Source: Pseudomonadota bacterium (GTDB lineage: Bacteria; Pseudomonadota; Gammaproteobacteria; Burkholderiales; Sulfuriferulaceae). Taken from it: a stretch of 41,148 nt of DNA. The DNA is taken from positions 1-41,148 of the forward strand of contig JAJYPN010000024.1 of assembly GCA_021795395.1 (NCBI GenBank), written 5' to 3'. The first letter of the stretch is position 1. Each line of letters starts with the position of its first letter. Under the pieces are notes generated by a model. The model was given only the letters and a program-made list of their open reading frames with translations, ran no database searches and had not been told where the DNA came from. Below, piece by piece: positions 8,778-17,836 of this stretch. The position numbers and the translations under genes are program-made.

Positions 8778-9938
8778 ATGCCTATGGAACCTGCCCTGAC
8801 TGCCTTGCCGCCCTTGTCGCTGTATATCCATATACCGTGGTGCGTTAAAAAATGTCCGTACTGCGATTTCAACTCGCATAACGCAGCAGACGAATTGCCC
8901 GAGCAACGCTATGTCGATGCGCTGGAACGCGACCTGGAAAGCGCGCTGCCCATGATCTGGGGACGCAGCATACAGAGTATTTTTTTTGGCGGCGGGACGC
9001 CGAGCCTGTTTTCTGCTGCCGCCATTGACCGGATTCTTGCCGTGGTACGCAGTCTCGTCAGACTGGAATTTTTTGCCGAAGTCACGCTGGAAGCCAACCC
9101 CGGTACGGTTGAAGCCGTCAGATTCGCGGAATTCAAATCTGCCGGCATCAACCGGCTGTCGCTGGGCATACAGAGTTTCGATGCACGGCATTTGCAGGCG
9201 CTGGGCCGGATACATGACGACCGGGAAGCGCACGCTGCCATAGCAATCGCCGCTGGCAATTTCGACAATTACAATCTTGATTTAATGTACGCGTTGCCCG
9301 GCCAGACGCTTGCCGGGGCGCAAGCGGACTTGACGACGGCGCTCGGATATCGCCCGCCGCATCTGTCGTGTTACCATCTGACTCTGGAACCCAATACGCC
9401 TTTTTATTCACGGCCGCCCGACTTACCCGACGACGATCTGTCGGCCGATATGCAAGTCATGATAGAAGACCGGCTTGATGACGCCGGATATCTCCATTAC
9501 GAAACCTCCGCCTTTGCGCAACCGCGGCGCGAGGCCAGGCATAACCTGAATTACTGGCAATTCGGCGATTATCTGGGAATTGGCGCCGGCGCGCACAGCA
9601 AGTTATCCTTCCACGATCGCATCCTCCGTCAAATGCGACATAAACACCCGCGCGCGTACATGGAACAGGCGTTGGCCGGGCATCCGGTGCAGACCGAAAA
9701 CAGGGTCGCGCCCGCCGCGCTCGGCTTCGAATTCATGATGAATGCATTGCGACTGAACCAGGGCTTTCCGACCGCGCTATTTACGGATCGTACCGGCCTA
9801 CCCGTCACTGTCCTGCAAAATCAGCTTCAATTAGCCGAAGAGCGCGGACTGTTGCAGCGAGACCATCTTCGCATGGTGCCGACTCCGCTCGGCCGTCGCT
9901 TTTTAAACGATTTGCTCGAATTGTTTCTGCCCGCATGA
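8778..9938 (+). CDS. hemW: HemW, radical SAM heme chaperone
   Basis: A 386-residue radical SAM protein. The cluster motif is WCVKKCPYC (Cys22, Cys26, Cys29) inside YIHIPWCVKKCPYCDFNSH, followed by FFGGGTPS and LEANPGTV. The HemN C-terminal domain follows. HemW (formerly annotated as HemN-like coproporphyrinogen oxidase) binds heme and delivers it to respiratory enzymes; the proteins lacking the extra N-terminal residues of true HemN belong here. The start may be ATG 8778 or ATG 8784. The stop overlaps the tcdA start. Confidence 0.93.
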   Translation: MPMEPALTALPPLSLYIHIPWCVKKCPYCDFNSHNAADELPEQRYVDALERDLESALPMIWGRSIQSIFFGGGTPSLFSAAAIDRILAVVRSLVRLEFFAEVTLEANPGTVEAVRFAEFKSAGINRLSLGIQSFDARHLQALGRIHDDREAHAAIAIAAGNFDNYNLDLMYALPGQTLAGAQADLTTALGYRPPHLSCYHLTLEPNTPFYSRPPDLPDDDLSADMQVMIEDRLDDAGYLHYETSAFAQPRREARHNLNYWQFGDYLGIGAGAHSKLSFHDRILRQMRHKHPRAYMEQALAGHPVQTENRVAPAALGFEFMMNALRLNQGFPTALFTDRTGLPVTVLQNQLQLAEERGLLQRDHLRMVPTPLGRRFLNDLLELFLPA

Positions 9939-10663
9939 TGACTACGCCGCCGCAATTCGAACGCACCGGAATATTGATCGGACCGGCCGGCATCGCGCGA
10001 CTTGCCGGCAAACATGTCTTTGTCGCCGGTCTCGGCGGCGTGGGTTCGTACTGCGCGGAAGCGCTGGCGCGCGCCGGCATCGGCAAACTCACGCTGATAG
10101 ACCATGATACCGTCGCCATCAGCAATATCAATCGCCAGCTCCCGGCGCTACTATCGACCGTCGGCAGCAACAAAATCGACCTGATGCGATCGCGCATTCT
10201 GGACATCAATCCCGCATGCGTACTGACGACGCACCGGGTTTTTCTGAATACGGAAAACATGGAACTGTACGTGCCCGGCGATGCCGATTACGTCATAGAC
10301 TGCATCGATTCGCTCAATTGCAAGGTCGCCCTGGTAGCAAGCAGCCTGAAACGCGGCCTGCGCGTCGCTTCGAGCATGGGCGCGGGCAACCGGCTCGACC
10401 CCGCTCGCATCAGACTGGCCGACATCAGCAAAACCGAAATGTGCCCGCTCGCCCGCATCATGCGCAAACGTTTGCATAGAGTCGGGATCAAAACCGGCAT
10501 CTTGACGGTTTTTTCCGACGAACTCCCCTATGCGCCTTTGCCGCCGGTAGCGGTAGAAGGTCCCGGTCGCGCCCGCGCGGTAAACGGCACGATCAGCTAT
10601 ATGCCGCCGTTATTCGGCTTGATGCTGGCGGGGGAAGTGGTGAGGCGATTGCTGACCGAGTAA
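9935..10663 (+). CDS. tcdA: tRNA threonylcarbamoyladenosine dehydratase (TcdA/CsdL)
   Basis: A 242-residue E1-like (ThiF/MoeB fold) enzyme that cyclises t6A37 in tRNA to ct6A using ATP. The nucleotide-binding motif GLGGVGSYCAEALARAG (32-48) and the following DHDTV, SNINRQ and IDCIDSLNCK stretches are the TcdA pattern. SSMGAGNRLDP and the PLARIMRKRL region are also typical. It is the last gene of the + strand housekeeping run; the next gene is convergent. Two overlapping start codons are possible (9935 or 9938). I chose 9935 because of the ATGA overlap with hemW. Confidence 0.94.
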   Translation: MMTTPPQFERTGILIGPAGIARLAGKHVFVAGLGGVGSYCAEALARAGIGKLTLIDHDTVAISNINRQLPALLSTVGSNKIDLMRSRILDINPACVLTTHRVFLNTENMELYVPGDADYVIDCIDSLNCKVALVASSLKRGLRVASSMGAGNRLDPARIRLADISKTEMCPLARIMRKRLHRVGIKTGILTVFSDELPYAPLPPVAVEGPGRARAVNGTISYMPPLFGLMLAGEVVRRLLTE

Positions 10664-10740
10664 GGTATCCCGTGGTTGCAGGCACTATCCTGATAGCAAG
10701 GAGGTGTATTTTCGCTATGCTCGACACGATTACCGGCTGC

Positions 10741-11820
10741 TTAGCCTGCCTTTACAGGAAGAACTCTATCTTTCCTGAAAAAATAGTTCGAAATTCGTTT
10801 GCGCAATGGAATATCGTAATATTTTTCCAGCCAGAGCGATAGTGCAAAAAGAATTAAAACGAGAATGACCCCACTAATGGGAGCAAATGTTTGCACTGCT
10901 CCCTTGATTGGATAGGCCAAAATTCCACCGATAGGTATATGCAGCACATAAATGGGGTAACTGGCAGAACCCAGCATAACCAGCAAACCTTGTAATTTCA
11001 TACTCTTGCCATGGGAAGCGGCCAACACCGCCATGGGAAATATAATGACAACCGAAATCAGATCGATCAACCAATTCAACCCGTGTACGCTGGGCGAAGC
11101 CAGAACCAGCGCGATAACAAAAACAGCTATCCATGCTACATAGGGCCTGTCCAGGAAACGTTTAAACCTGGAATGATGCCTAAATAATAATAGTCCTAAA
11201 AAAATACCAAATATCGAACGCGCAAAACCCGCAATAAGTGACGCTTTTTCCCAATAAAAGCCGGTATTCAGATTTCCATTCAAATACGAGGATTGTGCCA
11301 GCAGGAACCCGGCAACCAGAACAATACTTATTAAAACATAATTATTCAGAATTGGCCGGATTGCCGCGTATAAAAAATTCACTACCAGTTCAAAGAAGAG
11401 ACTCCAATAAACACCATTAATTGGAAAAAGACCATTATCACCGGCAAGATGCGAAGGAAGAAACAAGGCTGTAATCGCCACCACGCTTAATATACCTGAT
11501 AAGTTGGTACTGTCTATTTCGTGTTTCAGGACCAGCCTGCCAATAAAAAGCGCTGATGAAATCAGCAAGGACAAGATAAATACAGGGTATAGCCTGATTA
11601 GGCGAATCAAAATAAATTTTGGAAAAGTGATAATACCGGTTCTAATCTTTTCGTCATAGGCATAGGCAATAACGAATCCGCTTAAAATGAAAAACAAATC
11701 CACCGCGAGATAGCTTCGGTAAAAACTAAAACGCCAGTAATCCACGGTATGACGTGTCATCACAAATAGGGCTGCCATGCCTCTGATGCCATCAAGAAAT
11801 GCGTATCGGTTATGATTCAA
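10741..11820 (-). CDS. Acyltransferase family 3 membrane protein (first of three)
   Basis: A 359-residue integral membrane O-acyltransferase of the OafA/NodX family. It starts with LDGIRGMAALFVMTRH, which holds the conserved Arg13 and the putative catalytic His24, and continues with about ten hydrophobic segments, DLFFILSGFVIAYAY among them. Such enzymes add acetyl or similar groups to sugars of surface polysaccharides. It is the last minus-strand gene of the exopolysaccharide region, 62 bases after a GT4 gene, and it ends convergently with tcdA. The acyl group and target sugar cannot be read from sequence. Confidence 0.88.
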   Translation of the reverse strand: MNHNRYAFLDGIRGMAALFVMTRHTVDYWRFSFYRSYLAVDLFFILSGFVIAYAYDEKIRTGIITFPKFILIRLIRLYPVFILSLLISSALFIGRLVLKHEIDSTNLSGILSVVAITALFLPSHLAGDNGLFPINGVYWSLFFELVVNFLYAAIRPILNNYVLISIVLVAGFLLAQSSYLNGNLNTGFYWEKASLIAGFARSIFGIFLGLLLFRHHSRFKRFLDRPYVAWIAVFVIALVLASPSVHGLNWLIDLISVVIIFPMAVLAASHGKSMKLQGLLVMLGSASYPIYVLHIPIGGILAYPIKGAVQTFAPISGVILVLILFALSLWLEKYYDIPLRKRISNYFFRKDRVLPVKAG

Positions 11821-11882
11821 TTTTGCCCCTTACGTAGCAATTCAGTCTGATCTTTCCGAAAATTCATACGAATGTTGACATG

Positions 11883-13133
11883 CTAAGCTACCGTTCTCGA
11901 TAGTATTGTCTGATAGCGCTCAAACACCAGATCGGCGATTCGTTCATAGCTCCGGTTCTGCTTTACCCAAGCAGGTCCGAGCTGCCCCATCCTGGCGGCC
12001 TGAGCGGGATTCGACATCAATTTGACGATCGCCTCCGAAAATGCTTCGGCCGACCACGGTACGCATATCCCCGCACCGCTTTCGGCAATGATGCGTGACT
12101 GCTCGGGATGATCGTTAACCACGACGGGTTTGCCTAGCGCCATGTATTCGATGATTTTGGTTGGCGATGTGGAACGCAGTACCGGGGTCGGATAAAAAGG
12201 CGATACGCAAATAGCAGCGCTGTCGACGATCCTCCACGCATCCTCCATCGGCAGAAATCCCGTGAACCTGACTACTTCTTCCAGGCCGAGACGCTTTACT
12301 TCCGCTTCCAGAAATTGCCGGTCTTCGGGGGCATCGCCATCGCCAACAAACAGCAGTCTCGCATGAGGCACGGTTTTGACGACCTCAAGCATCGCATGCA
12401 GCAATACGTCCAATCGCCGCACCCGCGCCAGCGTGCCAAGATACACGATGGGGCCCTCAATCGATTCGGTACTTTGCCTGAGAAATACCTCATCGGCAAC
12501 GCCCATCGGCACTGCTGTCATTTTTTCGGCAGGGATACCATGATCCATGATGTCCAGTTTCATTTGCTCGCTTTGAACAAATGCATGATCGGCATTAGGC
12601 AGAATGACGCGGTACAATAGCCAGGATGTGCTGTGTCCCATCCACCGCGTATAAACAGGATAACGGCTTCTTTTTTCTTTCGCATCCAGCAAACGGGATT
12701 CGGGGAAAGGATAGGACAGCCAGAATACGAACGGTATGCGTTTTATCCGGGCAATGATTAATCCTATGACGGCCGCATAAAAGATATCGCGCGCCTGAAC
12801 CACATCGTAATTACCCGTCAAGCCTACCGGTACCGACTTCAACATTCCAAGAAACTCATGCAGCTTGCCGAAAATCTTACCTAATGTGCCTTTGACGTTC
12901 TCCTTACCCACTATATAGGCGGTCTGATTTCGCCATATTGTTTTTTTCCACCCTCCGGCGAACGGAGAACTCAGCATGATCCAATCGATATCGAATCCCC
13001 TGCGCGCCAGCCGTAGCGCAAACAGATCACTTACATCTACCCGTTCGCCCATCTCCCAGCTTGGCAAAAAGCTGAGCATTCTTATAGTATTGGGTGTTTG
13101 CGGAGCCTGATTATTCGGCTTTGATAACATCAT
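11883..13133 (-). CDS. Glycosyltransferase family 4 (GT-B)
   Basis: A 416-residue GT-B glycosyltransferase. The C-terminal donor-binding half has IVYLGTLARVRRLDVLLHAM, LLFVGDGDAPED, RFTGFLPMEDAW and the ...SPTKIIEYMALGKPVVVNDHPEQ region with its conserved Glu. The N-terminal half carries the acceptor domain (MLSFLPSWEMGERVDVS...). It would add one sugar from a nucleotide donor to the lipid-linked repeat unit at the cytoplasmic face of the membrane. Two adjacent ATG codons (13131 and 13128) could start it; AAGGA lies about 10-15 bases upstream. Confidence 0.88.
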   Translation of the reverse strand: MMLSKPNNQAPQTPNTIRMLSFLPSWEMGERVDVSDLFALRLARRGFDIDWIMLSSPFAGGWKKTIWRNQTAYIVGKENVKGTLGKIFGKLHEFLGMLKSVPVGLTGNYDVVQARDIFYAAVIGLIIARIKRIPFVFWLSYPFPESRLLDAKEKRSRYPVYTRWMGHSTSWLLYRVILPNADHAFVQSEQMKLDIMDHGIPAEKMTAVPMGVADEVFLRQSTESIEGPIVYLGTLARVRRLDVLLHAMLEVVKTVPHARLLFVGDGDAPEDRQFLEAEVKRLGLEEVVRFTGFLPMEDAWRIVDSAAICVSPFYPTPVLRSTSPTKIIEYMALGKPVVVNDHPEQSRIIAESGAGICVPWSAEAFSEAIVKLMSNPAQAARMGQLGPAWVKQNRSYERIADLVFERYQTILSRTVA

Positions 13134-13199
13134 GAGCCATTTTCCTTTTCAACTGGCAATACTACTTTCCGATTTTGCCATAACGATATAATGTTCTTT

Positions 13200-14744
13200 C
13201 TAATCAAATAGTTCTACCCATATTATACCACTTCCATATTCACCCACAAACTTGCGGGATGAGAATATCCGGGATCGAATCAAATCTTGCGGATCATACT
13301 GGTTGATTTCTCCCTTATCCTTCCGTTCAATAAACCATACCCGATGGTGATCATGAAGCGCGTTATCAATCAATTGCCTGTCGGCCGGAACGATTTGCGG
13401 TGCTCCCAGATTGCCTATATAGCGCCGGTTTAATCCGAGCGCCGGGTAAGGCCCCGGGATATACAGTACATCAGGAAAGGAAGTACGCCTGCTAGCATAA
13501 TAGCTAATGGGCAATTCAATCTCGTTCGAAAAGGTTATCACGAGATCGCCAGGCCGGGCATTGGAAGCAATGAAGTTTAACCAATGCCGCCAGTTTTCCG
13601 TAGGATAAATATAATATCGGTAAACTGACACCAGTGAGAGCAACAGGATTGCGAGTGTCATCCACTTGCGCAAGGCGACGCGCTGCAGACCGACCATCAC
13701 TCCAATCGCTACCAACACCATAACAGAGGGGGCCATCCATTCAAACAAACGATCGATAAAAATGGGTTTTACCAGATAGTTCACAAACAGGATAAATGCT
13801 AACGGCAGTAATAATATCGTAATCAAATGGACTGACAGTATCCGCGCACTATGCCAAAGTGCGACGAATCCAGCCAAGCCGATCAGCCCGTCAAGCAACA
13901 ATAAAGGCTTGCCTATACCGACAGCAAGATTCCAAGCTCCGATCAAATCGCTCCAATGGGATCTAATCCAAAACGGCATAGTCTGTACATGGTTGGCTTG
14001 AGCAAGAAAGAGCGGCAGAAACGGCGACCAGACAAGAAGAGCAACGATCCCGGGAACGCCGATCGCAACGGCCTGAACCAAACGATTCCCCGGCACGAAA
14101 ATCAATACCGATAAGATCAATCCTGCCCATATGCCGAATGCAATGATTATAGCGGTATCGTGTAACCAAAGCGTCATGCCGACAGCCAGGCCAAGCCCAA
14201 GCATAACGGGTAATAGTTTATGCAGATTCAAATTGCCGCTCTGCGTCTGCATGGCCCGCAGCAGGATTACCGACAACAGGATCGAAACCGATGCAGCCAG
14301 AGTTTCCAGCGCATAAGGTCGTGCCTGTTGCGCATACTCTATATGACCGGCGTTCACTGCCAACAATAAGGCGGCCAGCAGAGCGACCCGATCTCCGACT
14401 CCTCCGGCTCGCAATAGTTTGCCCGACACGGCAAGCAGCAGAATCGTCATGACGCTGGCCAGCACCGACAGGGATCGCATTGCGATCTCAGTGGTTCCAA
14501 ATAATGTGCTCCATCCCTTGAGCAGCGTGTAATACATCGGTGGGTGGGTCTCGTACAGCGGCACTTTGGTCCAAAGTTCATGCACAGGCAAGGCTGAAAA
14601 CCAGGCGCTGTACGTTTCATCCAACCATAATGAACGGTCCAGAGTAGGGAGTCTCAACGCAAACCCGATCAGGCAGACGATCAGGCAAGCTATCCAGAAA
14701 TAGCGTGGGTCCAGTGGTTCGCGACTTGAAAAAAACGTGTTCAA
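13200..14744 (-). CDS. GT-C (family 39-like) polytopic glycosyltransferase
   Basis: A 514-residue membrane protein of the ArnT/PMT-like GT39 superfamily. The first extracytoplasmic loop has LDRSLWLDETYSAW with the catalytic-type Asp42-Glu43 pair, followed by ETHPPMYYTLLKGW, both family signatures. About ten hydrophobic helices follow, then a soluble periplasmic C-terminal part of ~120 residues. These enzymes take a sugar from a polyprenyl-phosphate donor and transfer it outside the cytoplasmic membrane. The two preceding genes encode a GtrB-like donor synthase and a GtrA-like flippase, so it probably acts as the third member of that module. Confidence 0.85.
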   Translation of the reverse strand: MNTFFSSREPLDPRYFWIACLIVCLIGFALRLPTLDRSLWLDETYSAWFSALPVHELWTKVPLYETHPPMYYTLLKGWSTLFGTTEIAMRSLSVLASVMTILLLAVSGKLLRAGGVGDRVALLAALLLAVNAGHIEYAQQARPYALETLAASVSILLSVILLRAMQTQSGNLNLHKLLPVMLGLGLAVGMTLWLHDTAIIIAFGIWAGLILSVLIFVPGNRLVQAVAIGVPGIVALLVWSPFLPLFLAQANHVQTMPFWIRSHWSDLIGAWNLAVGIGKPLLLLDGLIGLAGFVALWHSARILSVHLITILLLPLAFILFVNYLVKPIFIDRLFEWMAPSVMVLVAIGVMVGLQRVALRKWMTLAILLLSLVSVYRYYIYPTENWRHWLNFIASNARPGDLVITFSNEIELPISYYASRRTSFPDVLYIPGPYPALGLNRRYIGNLGAPQIVPADRQLIDNALHDHHRVWFIERKDKGEINQYDPQDLIRSRIFSSRKFVGEYGSGIIWVELFD

Positions 14745-14810
14745 CAGATACTCCCTGCCAAAATTAAATGATGGACGCCTGTAATCTTTTTGATTTCTGC
14801 CGGTGTTTTC

Positions 14811-15212
14811 TCATATTCGGCCGGTACCAGTGCGCCTGAACGTCCAGGCCAAATTAATGATGTAGGTAAGTACCAGTACGACTGCTGTCGATATGATCTG
14901 GGCCAGCAGATAATACATCGCAAAAAAATCGATCAAAAGCTTCATCAATACGCCATTCACCAATACACCTAACAATGCTGTAATCGCAAATTTGGGCACA
15001 GCGGACGAATGCGCATTGCTGCGGAAGGTTATCCGCGCATTCAATAGATAATTGATAATCGCCCCCACAGTCGCTCCCATGACCGATGCCATAACCGGCG
15101 TCAGCCAGTGCATCGATACCGACACCACCAGAATCGCATATTGCGCGAGCGTTCCCACCGCGCCCACCATGGCGTACGTCGCAAATTGCACCAAATTGCG
15201 CCGTTTAGTCAC
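14811..15212 (-). CDS. GtrA-family membrane protein (putative polyprenyl-phosphate-sugar flippase)
   Basis: A 133-residue protein with four hydrophobic helices and the GtrA motifs FATYAMVGAVGTLAQYAIL near the N-terminus and NYLLNARITFRS in the middle; TYIINLAWTFRR closes the repeat. GtrA proteins are thought to flip bactoprenol-linked glucose across the membrane. Its start overlaps the GT2 stop by 4 bases, and the GT-C gene follows after 66 bases, giving a complete GtrB-GtrA-GT-C order. Confidence 0.9.
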   Translation of the reverse strand: MTKRRNLVQFATYAMVGAVGTLAQYAILVVSVSMHWLTPVMASVMGATVGAIINYLLNARITFRSNAHSSAVPKFAITALLGVLVNGVLMKLLIDFFAMYYLLAQIISTAVVLVLTYIINLAWTFRRTGTGRI

Positions 15213-16276
15213 GATTTCTTCGATTCATGCCGACGTTTGATCAAATAAACCGGGCGCCTTTTTGATTCGAAATAAATGCGCCCCACGTACTCGCCCAATA
15301 TACCGATACCGATCAGCTGTATCCCGCCAAGCAAGAGCACTGCCGTGGCGAGCGATGCATAGCCGGGCACATCGACGCCTTGTATCCAGGTTCTCAGAAC
15401 CAGGAAAACGGCTCGGGCTATCGCAAATAAAGCAACGAACGTACCGACATAGCTCCAGATACGCAAGGGCAAGGTGCCGAAACTGGTAAAGCCCTCCAAG
15501 GCAAAATTCCACAGTTTCCAGGCCGAAAATTTGGTGGCTCCGGCGACGCGCGATTCACGTGAGTATTCTACCTCGGCGGTTTCATAGCCTACCCAGGCAA
15601 AAAGACCCTTCATAAAACGCCGAGTTTCAGGCAGGCTTTTTAATGCATCAGCGACTTCTCGCGTAATGAGACGAAAATCCCCGACATTTTCGGGGATTTT
15701 TACATCAGACACGGCATTATGAATACGGTAAAACAATAACGCGGTCCAAGCTTTTGATGGCGAATCGGACAGCCTGCTGGCTCTTTTGGCGACGACCACA
15801 TCGTACCCTTCCCGCCATTTTTCAACGAGCTTGGCAATCATGTACGGCGGATCCTGCAAATCAGCATCGAACGGCACGATAATGTCGCCCCGCGCTTCAT
15901 CGATTGCAGCCGACAGTGCGGCTTCCTTTCCGAAATTTCGGGTCAAATCGATAACCCGGATGCGCTCGTCGTTCAGGGAATATTGCACCAGCAGGCGCAG
16001 GGTCTGATCGCGGCTTCCATCGTTCACGCAGACGATTTCAAACCGTACGCCGGGGATGGTTTCGAGTTCTGGAATGACTTGGTCAAAAAAATGCGATATG
16101 GCTTCTTCTTCGTTATAAAATGGAACCACTAAAGATAACAAGGTGATCAGGCTATCTTCTTCAGTCGATGCGCATAAATTATTCCGAGCGGAAATAGCGC
16201 TGAATGTTTGCGTCGAACATGCCGTCCTGGAATAGGCGTCTTCGCTGACGGGCTTCATTTGGTGTGGATCTTCCAT
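15209..16276 (-). CDS. GtrB-like family 2 glycosyltransferase (polyprenyl-phosphate sugar synthase)
   Basis: A 355-residue protein. Residues ~45-280 are a GT-A domain: LVVPFYNEEEAI, VNDGSRD, LTRNFGKEAALSAAIDEA and the metal-binding FDADLQDPP. Two C-terminal hydrophobic helices (LWNFALEGFT... and LATAVLLLGGIQLIGIGILG) and the ending GEYVGRIYFESKRRPVYLI are typical of GtrB/DPM1-like enzymes, which make undecaprenyl-phosphate-linked glucose or a similar donor. The N-terminal ~44 residues are an unusual hydrophilic extension; no internal Met allows a later start near the domain. AAGG lies upstream of the ATG at 16276. Confidence 0.9.
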   Translation of the reverse strand: MEDPHQMKPVSEDAYSRTACSTQTFSAISARNNLCASTEEDSLITLLSLVVPFYNEEEAISHFFDQVIPELETIPGVRFEIVCVNDGSRDQTLRLLVQYSLNDERIRVIDLTRNFGKEAALSAAIDEARGDIIVPFDADLQDPPYMIAKLVEKWREGYDVVVAKRASRLSDSPSKAWTALLFYRIHNAVSDVKIPENVGDFRLITREVADALKSLPETRRFMKGLFAWVGYETAEVEYSRESRVAGATKFSAWKLWNFALEGFTSFGTLPLRIWSYVGTFVALFAIARAVFLVLRTWIQGVDVPGYASLATAVLLLGGIQLIGIGILGEYVGRIYFESKRRPVYLIKRRHESKKS

Positions 16277-16340
16277 AATTTAACCTTATATCATTAGCTA
16301 CCGGTCAAACAAAAACGCAATTCCATAACTTGTTGGCCAT

Positions 16341-17357
16341 TTACAGAACAAATCTCCTTGTTATTTTCCCCATGGACAAGATATACACTATAACCATGGA
16401 ACATAATAACACCAGCACGGGATAACCAAGGTTTCGGAACAAGAGGCCGGAAGATTGCGCAACCGAACTGAAATTATCTACAAACAGGTAATGGATCGCA
16501 TAGATTCCCAGCGTCAATTGACCTATTTTACTTAGAATACGGTTTTTAAATATATTGACATTGGAGAGCGCTGCCATTGCAGTTCCGACCCCCATCAAAT
16601 ACGTGCCCACCACATAGTCCTGTATAGGAGTAACGCCATACCATTTCCAAAGAATATATATCTCGGTTAAATGCATGACGGTTCCAGCCACGAAAAGCAT
16701 CCCTCCCATTGCAAACCAGCCCTGATTTGGTTTACGGCCTGAAAGCAGATAGCCGGAAACGAAAAACAGGGTGCCGAAAAACGGCCCGTTTCTGGTATTA
16801 AAATCAATATTGATCCCGAATGGTGTAAACGAATAGGCTTTTGCCAGCAATCCAAATACATACAATGCGATGGAGAGTGCAATCAAGGTTTTAACGTGTT
16901 TATTTCGTATCAAAATGGTGCTGATTCCAAGGGAATACAGCAATGCAATCAAAAACCATAAATGTACTTTGGTTCCTCTCATGTATACGGTTTTGGGATG
17001 GTGGATTATTATTCTTAACCTCTGGTAAATCTCCTGAAGGTATTCGACCCATGTAACATGCAGAATATGATCGATTTTATCCGGCAGAAGATAAAACGCG
17101 GACCAGGCGACAAGAATAATGGATATCTTTTTAGCCATATCGAAAGAAATGGAAACAGGTGAATCGCTGTTCCTTATTTTCACCCCCCAAAAATAGCCTG
17201 AGATGACAAAGAAGAATGGCACGGCGAATCTAGCAAGTGCGTTAATAAAAACGTACAGATCATCCGCATTTTGCTGCTTGAACGGCTCCGTATGAATTAC
17301 AACTACGGCAGCAATTGCCACAAATCTGAATACATCAACGCTTTCTATTCGATCCAA
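16341..17357 (-). CDS. Acyltransferase family 3 membrane protein (second of three)
   Basis: A 338-residue polytopic protein of the acyltransferase 3 family. It has the conserved N-terminal VDVFRFVAIAAVVVIH with Arg11 and His22 as putative active-site residues, FFFVISGYFWG, and about ten hydrophobic helices. Probable role: O-acylation of a sugar in the exopolysaccharide repeat. It is followed after 64 bases by the gtr-like module on the same strand. The ~480 bases upstream contain a perfect inverted repeat that may belong to its promoter. Confidence 0.87.
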   Translation of the reverse strand: MDRIESVDVFRFVAIAAVVVIHTEPFKQQNADDLYVFINALARFAVPFFFVISGYFWGVKIRNSDSPVSISFDMAKKISIILVAWSAFYLLPDKIDHILHVTWVEYLQEIYQRLRIIIHHPKTVYMRGTKVHLWFLIALLYSLGISTILIRNKHVKTLIALSIALYVFGLLAKAYSFTPFGINIDFNTRNGPFFGTLFFVSGYLLSGRKPNQGWFAMGGMLFVAGTVMHLTEIYILWKWYGVTPIQDYVVGTYLMGVGTAMAALSNVNIFKNRILSKIGQLTLGIYAIHYLFVDNFSSVAQSSGLLFRNLGYPVLVLLCSMVIVYILSMGKITRRFVL

Positions 17358-17836
17358 TTGAAAAGGTCCTCAATATTCATACCCTATTTCACAAATTTCC
17401 ATTCTTACCGTTATACCAAGCCGCATTTTGATAGCAATACTACGATATTATCTGTTAAGAATGTAAGAATATATCTTACATTAAGGATAACAGAGTAATC
17501 ACAACCCTGACTAGTCATAATGCAGTTTTTTGTTAGCAAATCAGAAGGCAATGAAACGCAGGCGTGTTCGAATACGTATGGCGACAGGCGCTTTTTTAGA
17601 TTTTAAGTTTGACTTGCATGCGGCGAAGGGAGCCGATATCGAATCCATGTTGCCGCGCAGGGCCTGGAGGAGCTGGCATCCGACGATTTTGGCTGTACCG
17701 ATGCCGAGCTCGCCCACGGTGACAAGCATCAATCTGGTTAACGGGATGGCCTGCATGCGTCAGCATATTCTGCAACCCGGCAATCGAATTGCAAAAAATA
17801 CTGAACACATCCATGCCCTGTCCGGAACCCTTTTTA
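17358..17836. other. Gene-free stretch between acyltransferase and glycoside hydrolase genes
   Basis: No convincing gene. A + strand frame at 17530-17865 and minus-strand frames at 17541-17814 exist, but none has a recognisable motif or a good ribosome-binding site, and they overlap one another. The AT-rich right-hand flank of the acyltransferase (17380-17520) carries a perfect inverted repeat listed separately. The remainder (about 17560-17830) has higher GC and could be a decayed gene I cannot identify. Confidence 0.5.
17460..17482. repeat. Perfect 9-bp inverted repeat upstream of acyltransferase
   Basis: AATGTAAGA (17460-17468), spacer ATATA, then TCTTACATT (17474-17482) form a perfect dyad about 100 bases upstream of the minus-strand acyltransferase start at 17357. 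The position and AT-rich setting fit a regulator-binding site. No poly-T follows on either strand, so a terminator is less likely. Confidence 0.55.

Noticed and set aside
10717-10842. 41-codon + strand frame with a good SD (AAGGAGG) after tcdA
   Set aside because: Overlaps the acyltransferase gene antisense and has no recognisable sequence; the SD is probably chance.
14741-14923. 60-codon minus-strand frame between GT-C and GtrA genes
   Set aside because: Overlaps the end of GtrA in another frame; composition is not gene-like.
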